Below the pieces are notes generated by a model that was not told the origin of the DNA, made no database searches, and saw nothing but the letters and a program-made list of their open reading frames with translations. Positions 32,562 through 40,828 of a DNA stretch of 64,000 nt are shown one piece after another. Each line of letters starts with the position of its first letter. Positions within the stretch are counted from its first letter, which is position 1. The DNA lies in the NCBI GenBank assembly GCA_964612085.1, contig CAZTCJ010000005.1, positions 1-64,000 on the forward strand, given 5' to 3'. Position numbers and translations under genes: made by a program. Source of the DNA: CAZTCJ01 sp964612085. Lineage in GTDB: Bacteria; Pseudomonadota; Alphaproteobacteria; JAJFIK01.

Positions 32562-33677
32562 ATGCCCGAAACCGATGCGTTGACGATTTTCCTGGCCGCG
32601 CCGCCGGGTCTCGAGCCCGTCCTGAAAAACGAGGCGGAAGAGCACGGCTTCACCGTGACGGCGCAGGTGGCGGGCGGCGTCGAGATCGCAGGGCACTGGC
32701 CGGATGTCTGGCGCGCCAATCTGGTCTTGCGCGGGACAAGCCGCGTGCTGGTGCGGATCGCCCAGATGCCCGTCCTGCATCTGGCCCAGCTCGACAAGCG
32801 CGCCCGGCGTTTGCCTTGGGCGGATGTACTCCAGCGCGGCACACCCATCCGGGTCGATGCGGTGTGCAAGCGCTCCAAGATCTATCACGACCGGGCGGCC
32901 GCCCAGCGCATCGCCACGGCCATCCAGGAAACGGCGGGGGCGGAGGTGCGGCCGGACGCCGGTGTGCGGATCTTCGCCCGGATCGAGAACAATCTGTGTA
33001 CCCTCAGTCTCGACAGCTCCGGAGAGCTGCTGCACAAGCGCGGCTACAAACAGGCCGTGGGCAAGGCCCCTATCCGGGAGACCCTGGCGGCTCTTGCCTT
33101 GCGGGCCTGCGGCTATCGCGGCCATGAGCCGGTGCTCGATCCCATGTGCGGCTCCGGCACCTTCGTGATCGAAGCCGCGGAGATGGCCTTGGGCCTTGCC
33201 CCGGGCCGGCATCGATCCTTCGCGTTTGAACAGTTCAAAGGCTTCGACCAAAGCGCATGGGATGCTCTGCGGGCGGACTTATTGCCCCGCCAGACGGATC
33301 TGCGCTTTCACGGGTCCGACCGGGATGCGGGCGCCATCGCGATCAGCCAGGACAATGCCAAACGGGCGGATGTCGCGGATATCACAGCCTTCGGGCAAAA
33401 GCCGGTGAGCGCGCTTGAACGCCCGGACGGCCCGCCGGGGCTCGTCATCGTCAACCCGCCTTATGGAGACCGGATCGGCGATGCCCAAAAACTGCGCGCC
33501 CTTTACGCTGCGCTCGGGCGTGTGCTGACGGAGCGGTTCTCCGGCTGGCGCGTCGGGCTCATCACCCGCGACCAGGCGCTCGCAAAGGCCACCGCCCTGC
33601 CCTTCGGGCCGCCCGGCGCGCCGTTTCCCAATGGCGATCTCCGTGTCCGTCTTTTCCAGACCGGACCGCTGCCCTGA
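32562..33677 (+). CDS. THUMP-domain class I SAM rRNA methyltransferase (RlmL/RlmK-type)
   Basis: A 371-residue protein. The N-terminal THUMP RNA-binding domain (FLAAPPGLEPVLKNEAEE at the start and IRVDAVCKRSKIYHD) is followed by a methyltransferase domain with motif I PMCGSGTFVIEAAEMALG and motif IV NPPYGDRIGD, the signature of N2-guanine RNA methylases. It probably modifies 23S rRNA like the RlmL half of E. coli RlmKL. The ATG at 32562 is used; a longer frame from 32397 overlaps the divergent SDR. Monocistronic in appearance. Confidence 0.9.
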   Translation: MPETDALTIFLAAPPGLEPVLKNEAEEHGFTVTAQVAGGVEIAGHWPDVWRANLVLRGTSRVLVRIAQMPVLHLAQLDKRARRLPWADVLQRGTPIRVDAVCKRSKIYHDRAAAQRIATAIQETAGAEVRPDAGVRIFARIENNLCTLSLDSSGELLHKRGYKQAVGKAPIRETLAALALRACGYRGHEPVLDPMCGSGTFVIEAAEMALGLAPGRHRSFAFEQFKGFDQSAWDALRADLLPRQTDLRFHGSDRDAGAIAISQDNAKRADVADITAFGQKPVSALERPDGPPGLVIVNPPYGDRIGDAQKLRALYAALGRVLTERFSGWRVGLITRDQALAKATALPFGPPGAPFPNGDLRVRLFQTGPLP

Positions 33678-33794
33678 ACGCGCCCAGCGAAGAGCCTGCC
33701 AGATTTCATACCCTCAAGCGGCCTGTGCGGTTATAAATGCCCTGAACAACCTCATCGGCTGACGGTGCCGGTCATAGCGTGAGAGGGGCAGAGC

Positions 33795-35498
33795 GTGGGA
33801 CAGGATCTAAGCTGCCGAAATTTTTACCGTTTTTGGGTCGCCCTGATGATTTTCGCAGGGGTCGCCGGGCATCCGGGGGCTGCCATGGCTGACACCCAAC
33901 GCGACATCTGCACCATGGGCGACAACAGCCCCGTCGTCACCGACACGGAAGGCGACGTCACCATCACCATCGACGGCAGCCGCACCAGCCGCCGGGACGA
34001 AATGCGGCGCCGGTTCGCCGAGTGCCGGGGTCTTTACACCGCCGGGCAGAACAGCCCCATCGTCGCCTCGACCGGCGGCAATGTGCGGATCGACATCATC
34101 CAACGGCTGCGGGAGCGCTTCGCGGCGGAGAACGTGCGCGGCATCATCACCGATATGGGCGCCAACACGCTCTATTTCCGGCCGGAATTCGACGACAGCC
34201 AGATTTACAGTATCGTCAACCCCCGCGCTGTGCCGCGCCGCTTGCGCGGGCCTGTCGTCCTCGTCACGGGACGGATGAACCGCTTTGGACAATTGCGGGT
34301 CAGCAATGTCTCCCTTGTGGCCAATGCGCAGCGCCAGGGCGACACGCCGCTGACCGCGTCGGAAGCAGAGCGGCTGAGCGGTACCGCACAAGCCTATTTG
34401 CTGGCTTTAAGCAGCCTCGTCCAAGGCGAAACGGAGGTCACCGCCGAGCGGATCGAGCAACTCGGCCTGGAAACGCGCAATGAATTCGCCCATGTCTATC
34501 AGCGGGCGCTCGATACCGGCGATCAGGCGTTGCGCGATGAAGTCATCGATCAGTATGCGTTTGTCACCCGCCAGCAGAAAGCCATCTACGGCAGTTACGA
34601 CAATTTCCCCGCCTGGACCTACCGGCGTATTTACGAAAACGCCCGCTCGACCGTGGCCATCGGCGAACCGGGCGCGCCCAGGGCCCTGTGCAGCGGCTTC
34701 GTCATCGGCGACGGGCTCGCCATGACGGCGGGCCATTGTTTCCAGAACCACGCCCCGGCCAATCTGGAAATCTGGATCGATTACGCCAGCTCCGAGGCCG
34801 GAACGACCAATGAATGGCCGCGCCACCGGATCACCCGTCTTGTCGCGCCGGGGCCGGAGGATCAGGAGGCGCTGCTCCGCAGGGACTTCAGCGACACGCT
34901 CTACGATTTCGCCATCGTCGAATTCGAGACGACGAGCACCGCCGGGCAAGGCGTGCCCGATACCGTGAAAAGCCAGTGCCTGCGCCGCTTCGACGTGGCG
35001 CGCAACCGCAAGCTTTATGTCGTCGGCTATCCGGAAGGCCGGCGCGTCACCGTCCATGATAATGGCCGCGTCTACCTGCCGTTCAATGTGCGGCAGAACG
35101 AACTCTCAGCGCTCCGTATGGAGATCGAAACCGATTATCAGAACCATGAAGAGCGTGAGCGGATCATGGAGCAGTTCGTCTCCAGCTACCGTCCGGTCCA
35201 GGTCTCGGAAACCCGCACCGCGTGGCGGCTTTATGATGTCACCCTCCAGGACCAGCCCAAGCTTGGCATCATCGCCGACACCTTCAAAGGCAATTCCGGC
35301 TCGCCCATTTACGACCGGGATACCCATTGCGTCGCGGGGGTCCTGTTCAATGGCGCGCCGGACCGGGGCGTGCGTCTCGCCGCAAGCTGGCTGCTGCATG
35401 AAAGCGCCCTGCCCATGACCGCGATCCTGGATTATCTGGAAACCAATCCGGAGACGCGCTGGCTGATCACGGACGGCCGCCTGACCATTCAGCAATAG
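33795..35498 (+). CDS. Exported trypsin-like serine protease with N-terminal SP-V-T-G motif repeats
   Basis: The 567-residue protein starts with GTG (GAGAGGGG just upstream) and has a signal-like hydrophobic region around residues 13-31. Residues 43-59 and 85-101 carry two related motifs, DNSPVVTDTEGDVTITI and QNSPIVASTGGNVRIDI. A helical middle follows, then an S1-type protease domain with His314 in MTAGHC, Asp371 in LYDFAIVEF and Ser501 in FKGNSGSP, resembling V8/HtrA-like endopeptidases. The N-terminal motif also occurs in the broken TPR gene at 36631. It shares a bidirectional terminator with the convergent trypsin gene. Confidence 0.82.
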   Translation: MGQDLSCRNFYRFWVALMIFAGVAGHPGAAMADTQRDICTMGDNSPVVTDTEGDVTITIDGSRTSRRDEMRRRFAECRGLYTAGQNSPIVASTGGNVRIDIIQRLRERFAAENVRGIITDMGANTLYFRPEFDDSQIYSIVNPRAVPRRLRGPVVLVTGRMNRFGQLRVSNVSLVANAQRQGDTPLTASEAERLSGTAQAYLLALSSLVQGETEVTAERIEQLGLETRNEFAHVYQRALDTGDQALRDEVIDQYAFVTRQQKAIYGSYDNFPAWTYRRIYENARSTVAIGEPGAPRALCSGFVIGDGLAMTAGHCFQNHAPANLEIWIDYASSEAGTTNEWPRHRITRLVAPGPEDQEALLRRDFSDTLYDFAIVEFETTSTAGQGVPDTVKSQCLRRFDVARNRKLYVVGYPEGRRVTVHDNGRVYLPFNVRQNELSALRMEIETDYQNHEERERIMEQFVSSYRPVQVSETRTAWRLYDVTLQDQPKLGIIADTFKGNSGSPIYDRDTHCVAGVLFNGAPDRGVRLAASWLLHESALPMTAILDYLETNPETRWLITDGRLTIQQ

Positions 35499-35530
35499 AA
35501 AACGGGGCAGCCATCGGCCGCCCCGTTTTC
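35498..35530. terminator. Bidirectional intrinsic terminator between two protease genes
   Basis: GAAAACGGGGC (35498-35508) pairs with GCCCCGTTTTC (35520-35530) around an 11-base loop. The A- and T-rich bases at the stem foot allow it to stop transcription from both the rightward protease and the leftward trypsin gene. Confidence 0.8.
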
Positions 35531-35546
35531 GGCATGATACTGACAA

Positions 35547-36524
35547 TCAGTAGGACTGCATCGTGTCCATGATCCAGGCGGTCTCCCCGCCTGTTGTGTA
35601 ATTGGCCACACGGGCATAGACGCCGAAGAGGTCCGCCCGCGCGCAGCCGACACCCCAGCTCACCACGCCGAGCTGGACCCAGCGGCCATCCGCATCCTTG
35701 GCGCCGAGAAAGCCGCCGCTATCGCCCTGGCAGGAATCCTTGCCGCCCTCGGTGACGCCCGCGCACAGCATATTGTCCGTGATGTCGACGCCCGGAATGG
35801 CCCGCCGGTAATTGGCTTCGCAGGTCTCGCTGCTTTGAACGTCGACGGTCACCTGCATCAGGCGCGCGGAGCCGGAGCCGCCTTCGCTCGTCGCGCCCCA
35901 ACCGATCACGGTCACGTCCTCGCCCACCTTGCCGATACTCTCCATATCGGCCTGGCCCGGCAGCCGCGCCGGGCGCAATTGATCGGGCGCGTCGGCAACC
36001 AGCTTCAGAAGCGCGATATCGTTATCATAGGTGGCCGGATCATAATCCTCATGCACGACGATCCGCTCGACGCTCAGGCGCACGCCGCCGCCGGCATTCT
36101 CATCGCCATCGGGCAGCACGGTCGATCCGATATAGACATCCACTTCATCCGGCTTGGTGGGAACCGGTTTCTCCGGCACGCAATGGGCGGCTGTCAGCAC
36201 CCAGCGTTTGTCGATCAGAGACCCGCCGCAGAACTGGCCCCACCGCTCGCTGCCAACCTCCGTCCAGGACGCGATCAACGCCACCTGGAACGGATATTCC
36301 CCGGCTTCCGCCGGTGCGCCGCCGACGATTTTCTCCGTGGTCGGTGCTTCCATGCCGGGTGTGTCCTTCGAGACCGTGTCGACCGGGCGGACCCAGCCCG
36401 TGTCCTTGGCCTCCGCATGGGCATCGGCCTGGACCGTTCCAGCCGGCAGGGCCAGCGCGCATGCCAGGACGCAGGCAGCGCCGGCGCTTCTTATCCATGC
36501 ACCGTGTCCGGAGTTCTCCGTCAT
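35547..36524 (-). CDS. Exported trypsin-like serine protease (S1A)
   Basis: A protein of about 325 residues with a signal peptide (AGAACVLACALALPAGTVQA) and a propeptide ending in K-IVGG near residues 65-69, the classical trypsin activation site. The triad is His114 (VLTAAHC), Asp169 (YDNDIALLKL) and Ser269 (SCQGDSGG). The residue six before that serine is Asp, which predicts cleavage after Lys or Arg. Six cysteines could form the usual disulfides. The ATG at 36524 is preferred (AGGGAG upstream) over 36530. It is a plausible T2SS substrate given the operon 8 kb away (inference). Confidence 0.88.
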   Translation of the reverse strand: MTENSGHGAWIRSAGAACVLACALALPAGTVQADAHAEAKDTGWVRPVDTVSKDTPGMEAPTTEKIVGGAPAEAGEYPFQVALIASWTEVGSERWGQFCGGSLIDKRWVLTAAHCVPEKPVPTKPDEVDVYIGSTVLPDGDENAGGGVRLSVERIVVHEDYDPATYDNDIALLKLVADAPDQLRPARLPGQADMESIGKVGEDVTVIGWGATSEGGSGSARLMQVTVDVQSSETCEANYRRAIPGVDITDNMLCAGVTEGGKDSCQGDSGGFLGAKDADGRWVQLGVVSWGVGCARADLFGVYARVANYTTGGETAWIMDTMQSY

Positions 36525-36630
36525 CGCCATCTCCCTCTCGTTACGCTTCTCAACCGCCGTTTCACCAGAACCCGGCCGCACTAGCAAAGATCTAAATCAC
36601 TTTTGTGACACCTGCCGCAAGACCCTTGGG

Positions 36631-37191
36631 TTAGGGCTCGTCGCGACCGGCCATGCGCTCGCGCAGCGCCGTCAGACTGTCGGCGATCGCCCGCGTGGTC
36701 GGGTGACCGGGCCCCAAGGCCTGGGTCACGATGTGGGCAGGGCCTCTTCGTAAAGCGCCAAGGACTCCTCGAACCGGCCTTGCCGGAAGTAAAGCCCCGC
36801 CAGATTGTTCATGCTGATGGCGATGTCCGGATGGCCCGGCGGCAGGCACATTCTCCTTGCCCATCAGGGCAAAGAAGGTTTCCAGCGCTTGGCGCGTCAC
36901 GCCCAGGCGCTGGGCCAGATCCTCGAACTGATCGGCGGGCACGCCCCTGTTTTCTTCGAGCGCTTCCAGAATGAGGGCAAGCTGACGTTCGGACAATCCG
37001 GTGGGGCAGGAAATGTCGATCGTGACATTGCCTTGCGTGTCGGTCACGAGCGGACTGCAGTCGCCCTGGGTTTGAAGGCTGCCTGCTTCGTCATCCGCTT
37101 CGGTTCCATCCGCTTCGGTCTGGGCCAACGCGGAAGCGGCCAAAAGAGCCGTCACCACCAAGCCGCCGGCGATTTTTCCAATCCGGGCCAT
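36631..37191 (-). pseudogene. Decayed TPR protein with two compensating frameshifts
   Basis: The frame is open for 186 codons: a signal peptide, residues 44-60 DCSPLVTDTQGNVTIDI, a helical stretch ending ALETFFALMGKENVP, then unnatural sequence from about 118 to 152, then GPGHPTTRAIADSL. Between roughly 36735 and 36845 the adjacent frame reads GHPDIAISMNNLAGLYF and RFEESLALYEEAL, a perfect TPR_12 unit. So one shift enters the wrong frame and a second returns. Family members are usually much longer with many TPRs, so an internal deletion is likely. Either a pseudogene or base-call errors. Confidence 0.7.
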
Positions 37192-37271
37192 ACCCCTCTC
37201 CTTTTCGCAGCACCTTAAAGTGGCGAACCGGGGCGGGCAATGGGCTGCTGGTCAGGGCCCAGTTTCTCGCG

Positions 37272-38126
37272 CTACCGCACGTAACCGAAGGTCAGGCTGG
37301 AAAAGACGGTTTCGAAATCGGCCTTGTCCGTATCCTCAAGCGGGCGGGTCCAGATGACATTGAGTTTCCAGGCCCCTTGTCGGGGAAACCGGAAGCGGGC
37401 GCGGCCCTGCCGGTCGGTGATCCGTGAGCCGATTGTCACCTGCCCATGGGCCAGGCTTTCCATGTCGATGGTGGCCCCTTCCAACGGCTTGCCCAGAAAC
37501 AGAACCCGGACCGTGAGATCCTCTCCCTCATCGAGGGCATAAGGGTTGCGTTCGGGCACGATTTCCAGCGTATGGCCGATGGGTTCCGTGACAGGGCCGC
37601 TCACGGTATCGCCCACCTGGATCAGGGCCTTGGCGCGCCGGGAATAGATCTCCCGGCCGGGCTCACCGGTCGCGCGCAGCTTGCGCCGCAGCTCGATGGC
37701 GGGCGTCAAGCCTTCTTTCTTGAGATAATCGTTGAACTGGTCCGCCTCCAGAATGATCTCCGCGTGGTGGCTGGCGAAGGCAAGAATATGGGTGCCGTCC
37801 CGGTGGAACACGGTTTTCGCAAAACCATCCGTATCGCCCGGAACGATATCCGTTTGATGATCCCGTAACCCTTGCGCATGAATACTCTGCAGGGAAACGA
37901 CGCGGTCCCAGCGCAAGCGCCACGGCTCGGTCTCCCCCGTATGGCCGATGAGAAACCTGACCGTGACAGGATCGCCCGCCTCGGTGTGGTAAATATCGGG
38001 CGCCAGCCAAAAATCATGGGCCTGGACCGGACCGGCCAAGAACATAAAAAGACCGGTCAGAACAATCCGGGTCCGCACGACAGCACGTATGACCTGTCCC
38101 CGCATGGTCTGTTTCCACATGGTCAT
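37272..38126 (-). CDS. DUF4198-family exported protein (NikM-like)
   Basis: A protein of about 284 residues with a signal peptide whose cleavage after VQA would leave the mature N-terminus HDFWLAPDIYHTEAGD, the diagnostic DUF4198 opening. Two beta-sandwich regions follow (TVRFLIGHTGETEPWRLRW and DLTVRVLFLGKPLEGATIDM). Relatives include nickel or cobalt transport components and proteins of unknown periplasmic function. The N-terminal histidine suggests a metal site. An ATG at 38105 is a second possible start. It lies 5 bases after the cytochrome c gene and is probably co-transcribed with it. Confidence 0.82.
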   Translation of the reverse strand: MTMWKQTMRGQVIRAVVRTRIVLTGLFMFLAGPVQAHDFWLAPDIYHTEAGDPVTVRFLIGHTGETEPWRLRWDRVVSLQSIHAQGLRDHQTDIVPGDTDGFAKTVFHRDGTHILAFASHHAEIILEADQFNDYLKKEGLTPAIELRRKLRATGEPGREIYSRRAKALIQVGDTVSGPVTEPIGHTLEIVPERNPYALDEGEDLTVRVLFLGKPLEGATIDMESLAHGQVTIGSRITDRQGRARFRFPRQGAWKLNVIWTRPLEDTDKADFETVFSSLTFGYVR

Positions 38127-38131
38127 GGGCC

Positions 38132-38542
38132 TTACGATTGGGCTTTCAGATAAGCGATAATATGGGCCCGCTCTTTCGGATCGGAGACGCTGAAGCCCAT
38201 TTTCGAGCCCGGGATGAAATCGCCGGGGCTGGCGAGCCAACGGTCGAGGGTGGGCTCGCGCCAAACCACGTCGGACGCTTTGACCGCATCGGAATAGGCG
38301 TAATCCGGAAGACTGCCGGCCTGGCGCCCGAAGACCCCGCGATGCATGGGGCCGACCCGGTTGGCATCGAGGGAATGACAGCCCGTGCACCGGGCCTCGT
38401 AAAGGGCCGCGCCTGTCTCCGCATCACCGCCTGCCCCAAGACCGCCATCGGCATGAGCCGCCCGGAGCATGGGCGTGAAGGCGAAGGCGGCGCTGAAGAT
38501 CCAGAGCAGAGACAAACACGCAAAAAGGCGCTTGGACACCAT
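38132..38542 (-). CDS. Small class I c-type cytochrome
   Basis: A protein of about 136 residues with a signal peptide (MVSKRLFACLSLLWIFSAAF). It has a single CTGCH heme-binding site in ALYEARCTGCHSLDANRVGP, a distal Met in GSKMGFSV and a final helix ERAHIIAYLKAQS. This is a mitochondrial-type class I cytochrome c, soluble in the periplasm. It would shuttle electrons to or from a dehydrogenase or oxidase. It precedes DUF4198 by 5 bases; the ferritin-like gene upstream is separated by a terminator. Confidence 0.9.
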   Translation of the reverse strand: MVSKRLFACLSLLWIFSAAFAFTPMLRAAHADGGLGAGGDAETGAALYEARCTGCHSLDANRVGPMHRGVFGRQAGSLPDYAYSDAVKASDVVWREPTLDRWLASPGDFIPGSKMGFSVSDPKERAHIIAYLKAQS

Positions 38543-38574
38543 GACGGTCTCCCGGGTAATCAAAGAAAAGAAAG

Positions 38575-38605
38575 AGAGGGGGCGGACGATCCGCCTGCCC
38601 CCTCT
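38575..38605 (-). terminator. Intrinsic terminator after the ferritin-like gene
   Basis: Read leftward, AGAGGGGGCAGGCGGA folds with TCCGCCCCCTCT across a 3-base loop, with one bulged base. It is followed by a T-rich run (CTTTCTTTTC). It separates the ferritin-like gene from the cytochrome c gene. Confidence 0.72.
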
Positions 38606-38628
38606 AAGGATGGCGGCGGGCCAGGGCC

Positions 38629-39216
38629 CTAGCCGCCAAAGCTCAAGGCGTCTTTGGGGAGGGGTTCGCCGAGCGCCTGAGCCAATACGGTCCAATGCAT
38701 GGTTTCGTCCGCGACCAGCCGGGCCGAGACTTTCGCCAATTCGCGGTCGCCGAAAGACGGGATCACGCCGATATAGGCATTGGCCGCGCCCCGCTCCAGA
38801 CGGGCGGCGAGTTTCAACACGTCCGTTTGCGATTTCAGCGTCGAAACATTCAGTGCCTTGGCATAATGGTCCTGGCTCTTGGCGTCAGCCGCTTTCCCGC
38901 CAAGCTGGCGGATGGTGCTCGACAGCGCGTCGCGGTGGCCCTTGTGCTGGGACTGGAAGAGCACGGCCGTGTCGAGCACGCCACCACTCAGAAGACCGCT
39001 TTCCGCGCCGATCTGATAGGCCGCGATGGCTTCGTGTTCGAGTTCGAGCGCGACATTGAGGATCGCCACGTCATTGGCCGAATTGCCTTTTTTCCCGTGG
39101 GCAAGGGCCGGTTTGCCCGCGAGAAGGGCCACGGCGGTGGCGGACAGAAGGCCCCCGGTGCCGGTCAGAATGGCGGCGCGCCGGGACAGAGGCTGCGAGG
39201 TGCTCAGCTGCTTCAT
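38629..39216 (-). CDS. Ferritin-like domain exported protein with Tat-like leader
   Basis: A protein of about 195 residues. The leader LSRRAAILTGTGGLLSATA has a twin arginine followed by a hydrophobic core, suggesting Tat export. The mature part is a four-helix ferritin-like domain with two E-x-x-H-type motifs: NVALELEHEAIAAYQIGA and ARLVADETMHWTVLAQ. This resembles PF13668/DUF4439-type exported ferritin-like proteins that may bind a diiron centre. ATG 39216 has GGAG 6 bases upstream. A long palindrome lies in its leader region. Its neighbours are ECF sigma and cytochrome genes. Confidence 0.83.
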   Translation of the reverse strand: MKQLSTSQPLSRRAAILTGTGGLLSATAVALLAGKPALAHGKKGNSANDVAILNVALELEHEAIAAYQIGAESGLLSGGVLDTAVLFQSQHKGHRDALSSTIRQLGGKAADAKSQDHYAKALNVSTLKSQTDVLKLAARLERGAANAYIGVIPSFGDRELAKVSARLVADETMHWTVLAQALGEPLPKDALSFGG

Positions 39217-39244
39217 GAAAAGCTCCAATAATCGAAATGGTTTA

Positions 39245-39271
39245 TAAGAGCGGGGCCCCGCCCCGCTCTTA
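39245..39271. promoter_or_regulatory. Perfect 11-bp inverted repeat upstream of the ferritin-like gene
   Basis: TAAGAGCGGGG (39245-39255) and CCCCGCTCTTA (39261-39271) form a perfect stem with a 5-base loop, about 29 bases before the leftward start. Without a T run it is not a standard terminator. It could be an operator, an attenuator in the leader or an mRNA stabiliser. Confidence 0.5.
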
Positions 39272-39387
39272 ACCGATACGCCGGGGGGCGCGATTTCGAT
39301 GCAGGCCGGAAGACGGGCGCCGGAAGGGTTTCTCCGTGGCCCGCCTTTCGCAAGCCTGCCTTGCCAAGTGCGCCCGCACGGCCCAGA

Positions 39388-39403
39388 CTGACATCACTGT
39401 CAG
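39388..39403. promoter_or_regulatory. Palindrome CTGACA-N4-TGTCAG before the ECF sigma gene
   Basis: CTGACA (39388-39393) and TGTCAG (39398-39403) form a perfect dyad with a 4-base centre, 33 bases before the sigma factor start. The form suggests a dimeric repressor site over the promoter. The same half-sites appear with a 3-base centre at 61494-61508. No matching regulator gene is in the window. Confidence 0.4.
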
Positions 39404-39436
39404 CGATTGGGGCGCTGGTAACCGAGATGGACACAG

Positions 39437-39994
39437 ATGGACGGCTTATCGCTAGAAGCTTTGCTTGCCCGCGTTTCGGTCCGGGACCGGCGGGCCTTCA
39501 GTATCCTTTACGACCGGACATCCGCCGTTCTGTTCGGCATCTGCCTGCGCATTCTCGAAGACAGGGCGGAGGCGGAAGAAGCTCTTCAGGACACTTACAT
39601 AAAAGTCTGGCGCAAAGCGGCGACCTTCGCCCAGGGACACGCGCCCGCCATGGCCTGGCTGATCGCCATCACCCGGAACACGGCGATCGACCGGGTGCGC
39701 CGGACGGCCATGGCGCCTGTCGCTCTGAGCGAAACCCTTTCCGTGCCCGACGCCGCGCCGTCTCCTGAAGACAGCGCCATCGCCTCGGACGATCACCGCC
39801 ATCTCGCCAAATGCCTCGAGGAACTCGATGCGCCGCAGGCGGAGATCATCCGGCATGCTTTTTTTACCGGCTGCACCTACGCTCAGTTGGCTGAAGCGAC
39901 GCAGACGCCGCTTGGCACCATCAAAAGCTGGGTCCGGCGCAGCCTGATCAAATTGCGCCAGTGTCTCGATACGCTGCCGGCACACCGAACCTGA
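39437..39994 (+). CDS. ECF RNA polymerase sigma factor
   Basis: A 185-residue group 4 sigma factor. Region 2 includes RRAFSILYDRTSAVLFGICL and the DNA-melting segment EEALQDTYIKVWRKA. Region 4 ends GCTYAQLAEATQTPLGTIKSWVRRSLIKLRQCL, the helix-turn-helix for the -35 element. The linker is long and negatively charged. The next gene (18 bases downstream) is its membrane anti-sigma factor, the standard ECF pairing. Likely targets are the neighbouring ferritin-like, cytochrome and DUF4331 genes (inference). Confidence 0.92.
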   Translation: MDGLSLEALLARVSVRDRRAFSILYDRTSAVLFGICLRILEDRAEAEEALQDTYIKVWRKAATFAQGHAPAMAWLIAITRNTAIDRVRRTAMAPVALSETLSVPDAAPSPEDSAIASDDHRHLAKCLEELDAPQAEIIRHAFFTGCTYAQLAEATQTPLGTIKSWVRRSLIKLRQCLDTLPAHRT

Positions 39995-40012
39995 GGACAG
40001 AGCACAGGACCA

Positions 40013-40717
40013 ATGAGCGGTACGGCATCAGACGAATTCGGGAATGCGGTTCTCGCCGGCGAATATGTGCTTGGTGTGCTGAGCGATGAGGAACGCCGCC
40101 AGGTGGAGGCCCGTGCGGGCGAGGATCCCGATCTGGCGGCCCGGATCGACTACTGGATCGGACGGCTGGCACCGCTCAGTACCGGCATCGAGGCCGTGCG
40201 CCCGCGCCCGGTCCTGAAAAGAAGGCTGCTGCATACCTTGTTCGGCGGGCGGCAACGGCCCCGGCCCAAGGCCGCAGCCGCGCTCGCCTGGTGGCGCGCC
40301 GCCGCCCTCGGTTTCGCGATCCTGGCGCTGGCCAGCATCACGACCCTGGTTTTGTCGATCCTGCAGGAGCCCGGGCAGCCGCCCGCCTCTTATCTGGCCT
40401 TGCTGACGCAGACCGGGGCGCCCCCGACGCTCACCGCCCGCATCGATCGGCAGGGCGGCACCGTCACCGTCGAGACCGCCCTGATCGACACGGGCGGCCG
40501 GACGGCCGAGCTCTGGATCATTCCCGATGGCGGCGCGCCCCGGTCGCTGGGCCTCATCCGGCCCGCGGGTCGCACGGATCTGACGATCCCGCAGGCGCTG
40601 ATCCGCCTGATCGACGCGCCCGCTGCCCTGGCGGTCAGCCTGGAGCCGCCCGGCGGTTCCCCCACGGGCCAGCCCAGCGGTCCCATCATCGCTTCGGGAC
40701 AGATCCGCGTGCTTTAG
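40013..40717 (+). CDS. Membrane anti-sigma factor, RskA-like
   Basis: The 234-residue protein has an N-terminal cytoplasmic anti-sigma domain (AGEYVLGVLSDEERRQVEAR). A single transmembrane helix lies around residues 95-115 (ALGFAILALASITTLVLSIL). The periplasmic C-terminal RskA-type domain has ELWIIPDGGAPRSLGLI and the ending GQPSGPIIASGQIRVL. It would hold the upstream sigma factor at the membrane until a periplasmic signal triggers release or proteolysis. The 18-base gap indicates co-transcription. Its N-terminal domain matches those at 41402 and 54141. Confidence 0.88.
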   Translation: MSGTASDEFGNAVLAGEYVLGVLSDEERRQVEARAGEDPDLAARIDYWIGRLAPLSTGIEAVRPRPVLKRRLLHTLFGGRQRPRPKAAAALAWWRAAALGFAILALASITTLVLSILQEPGQPPASYLALLTQTGAPPTLTARIDRQGGTVTVETALIDTGGRTAELWIIPDGGAPRSLGLIRPAGRTDLTIPQALIRLIDAPAALAVSLEPPGGSPTGQPSGPIIASGQIRVL

Positions 40718-40749
40718 GGTCAGGACCCTAAAAAAATCGGGCCAGTCTG

Positions 40750-40774
40750 CAACCATTTGCGCCGTAGGTTCGTC
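40750..40774 (+). promoter_or_regulatory. Possible ECF promoter CAACC-N16-CGTC
   Basis: CAACC (40750-40754), 16 bases, then CGTC (40771-40774), about 55 bases before the second sigma factor start. ECF promoters often pair an AAC-containing -35 with a CGTC or CGTT -10, and ECF genes usually regulate themselves. Confidence is limited because only one copy is visible. Confidence 0.35.
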
Positions 40775-40828
40775 TTTACCTATGCACAAGCCTCACGCCG
40801 CCCAGGCGGCCCAACCAATGGATTCCCC

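Noticed and set aside
36780..36974. Plus-strand open frame within the broken TPR gene
   Set aside because: It is antisense to TPR coding sequence visible in two minus-strand frames.
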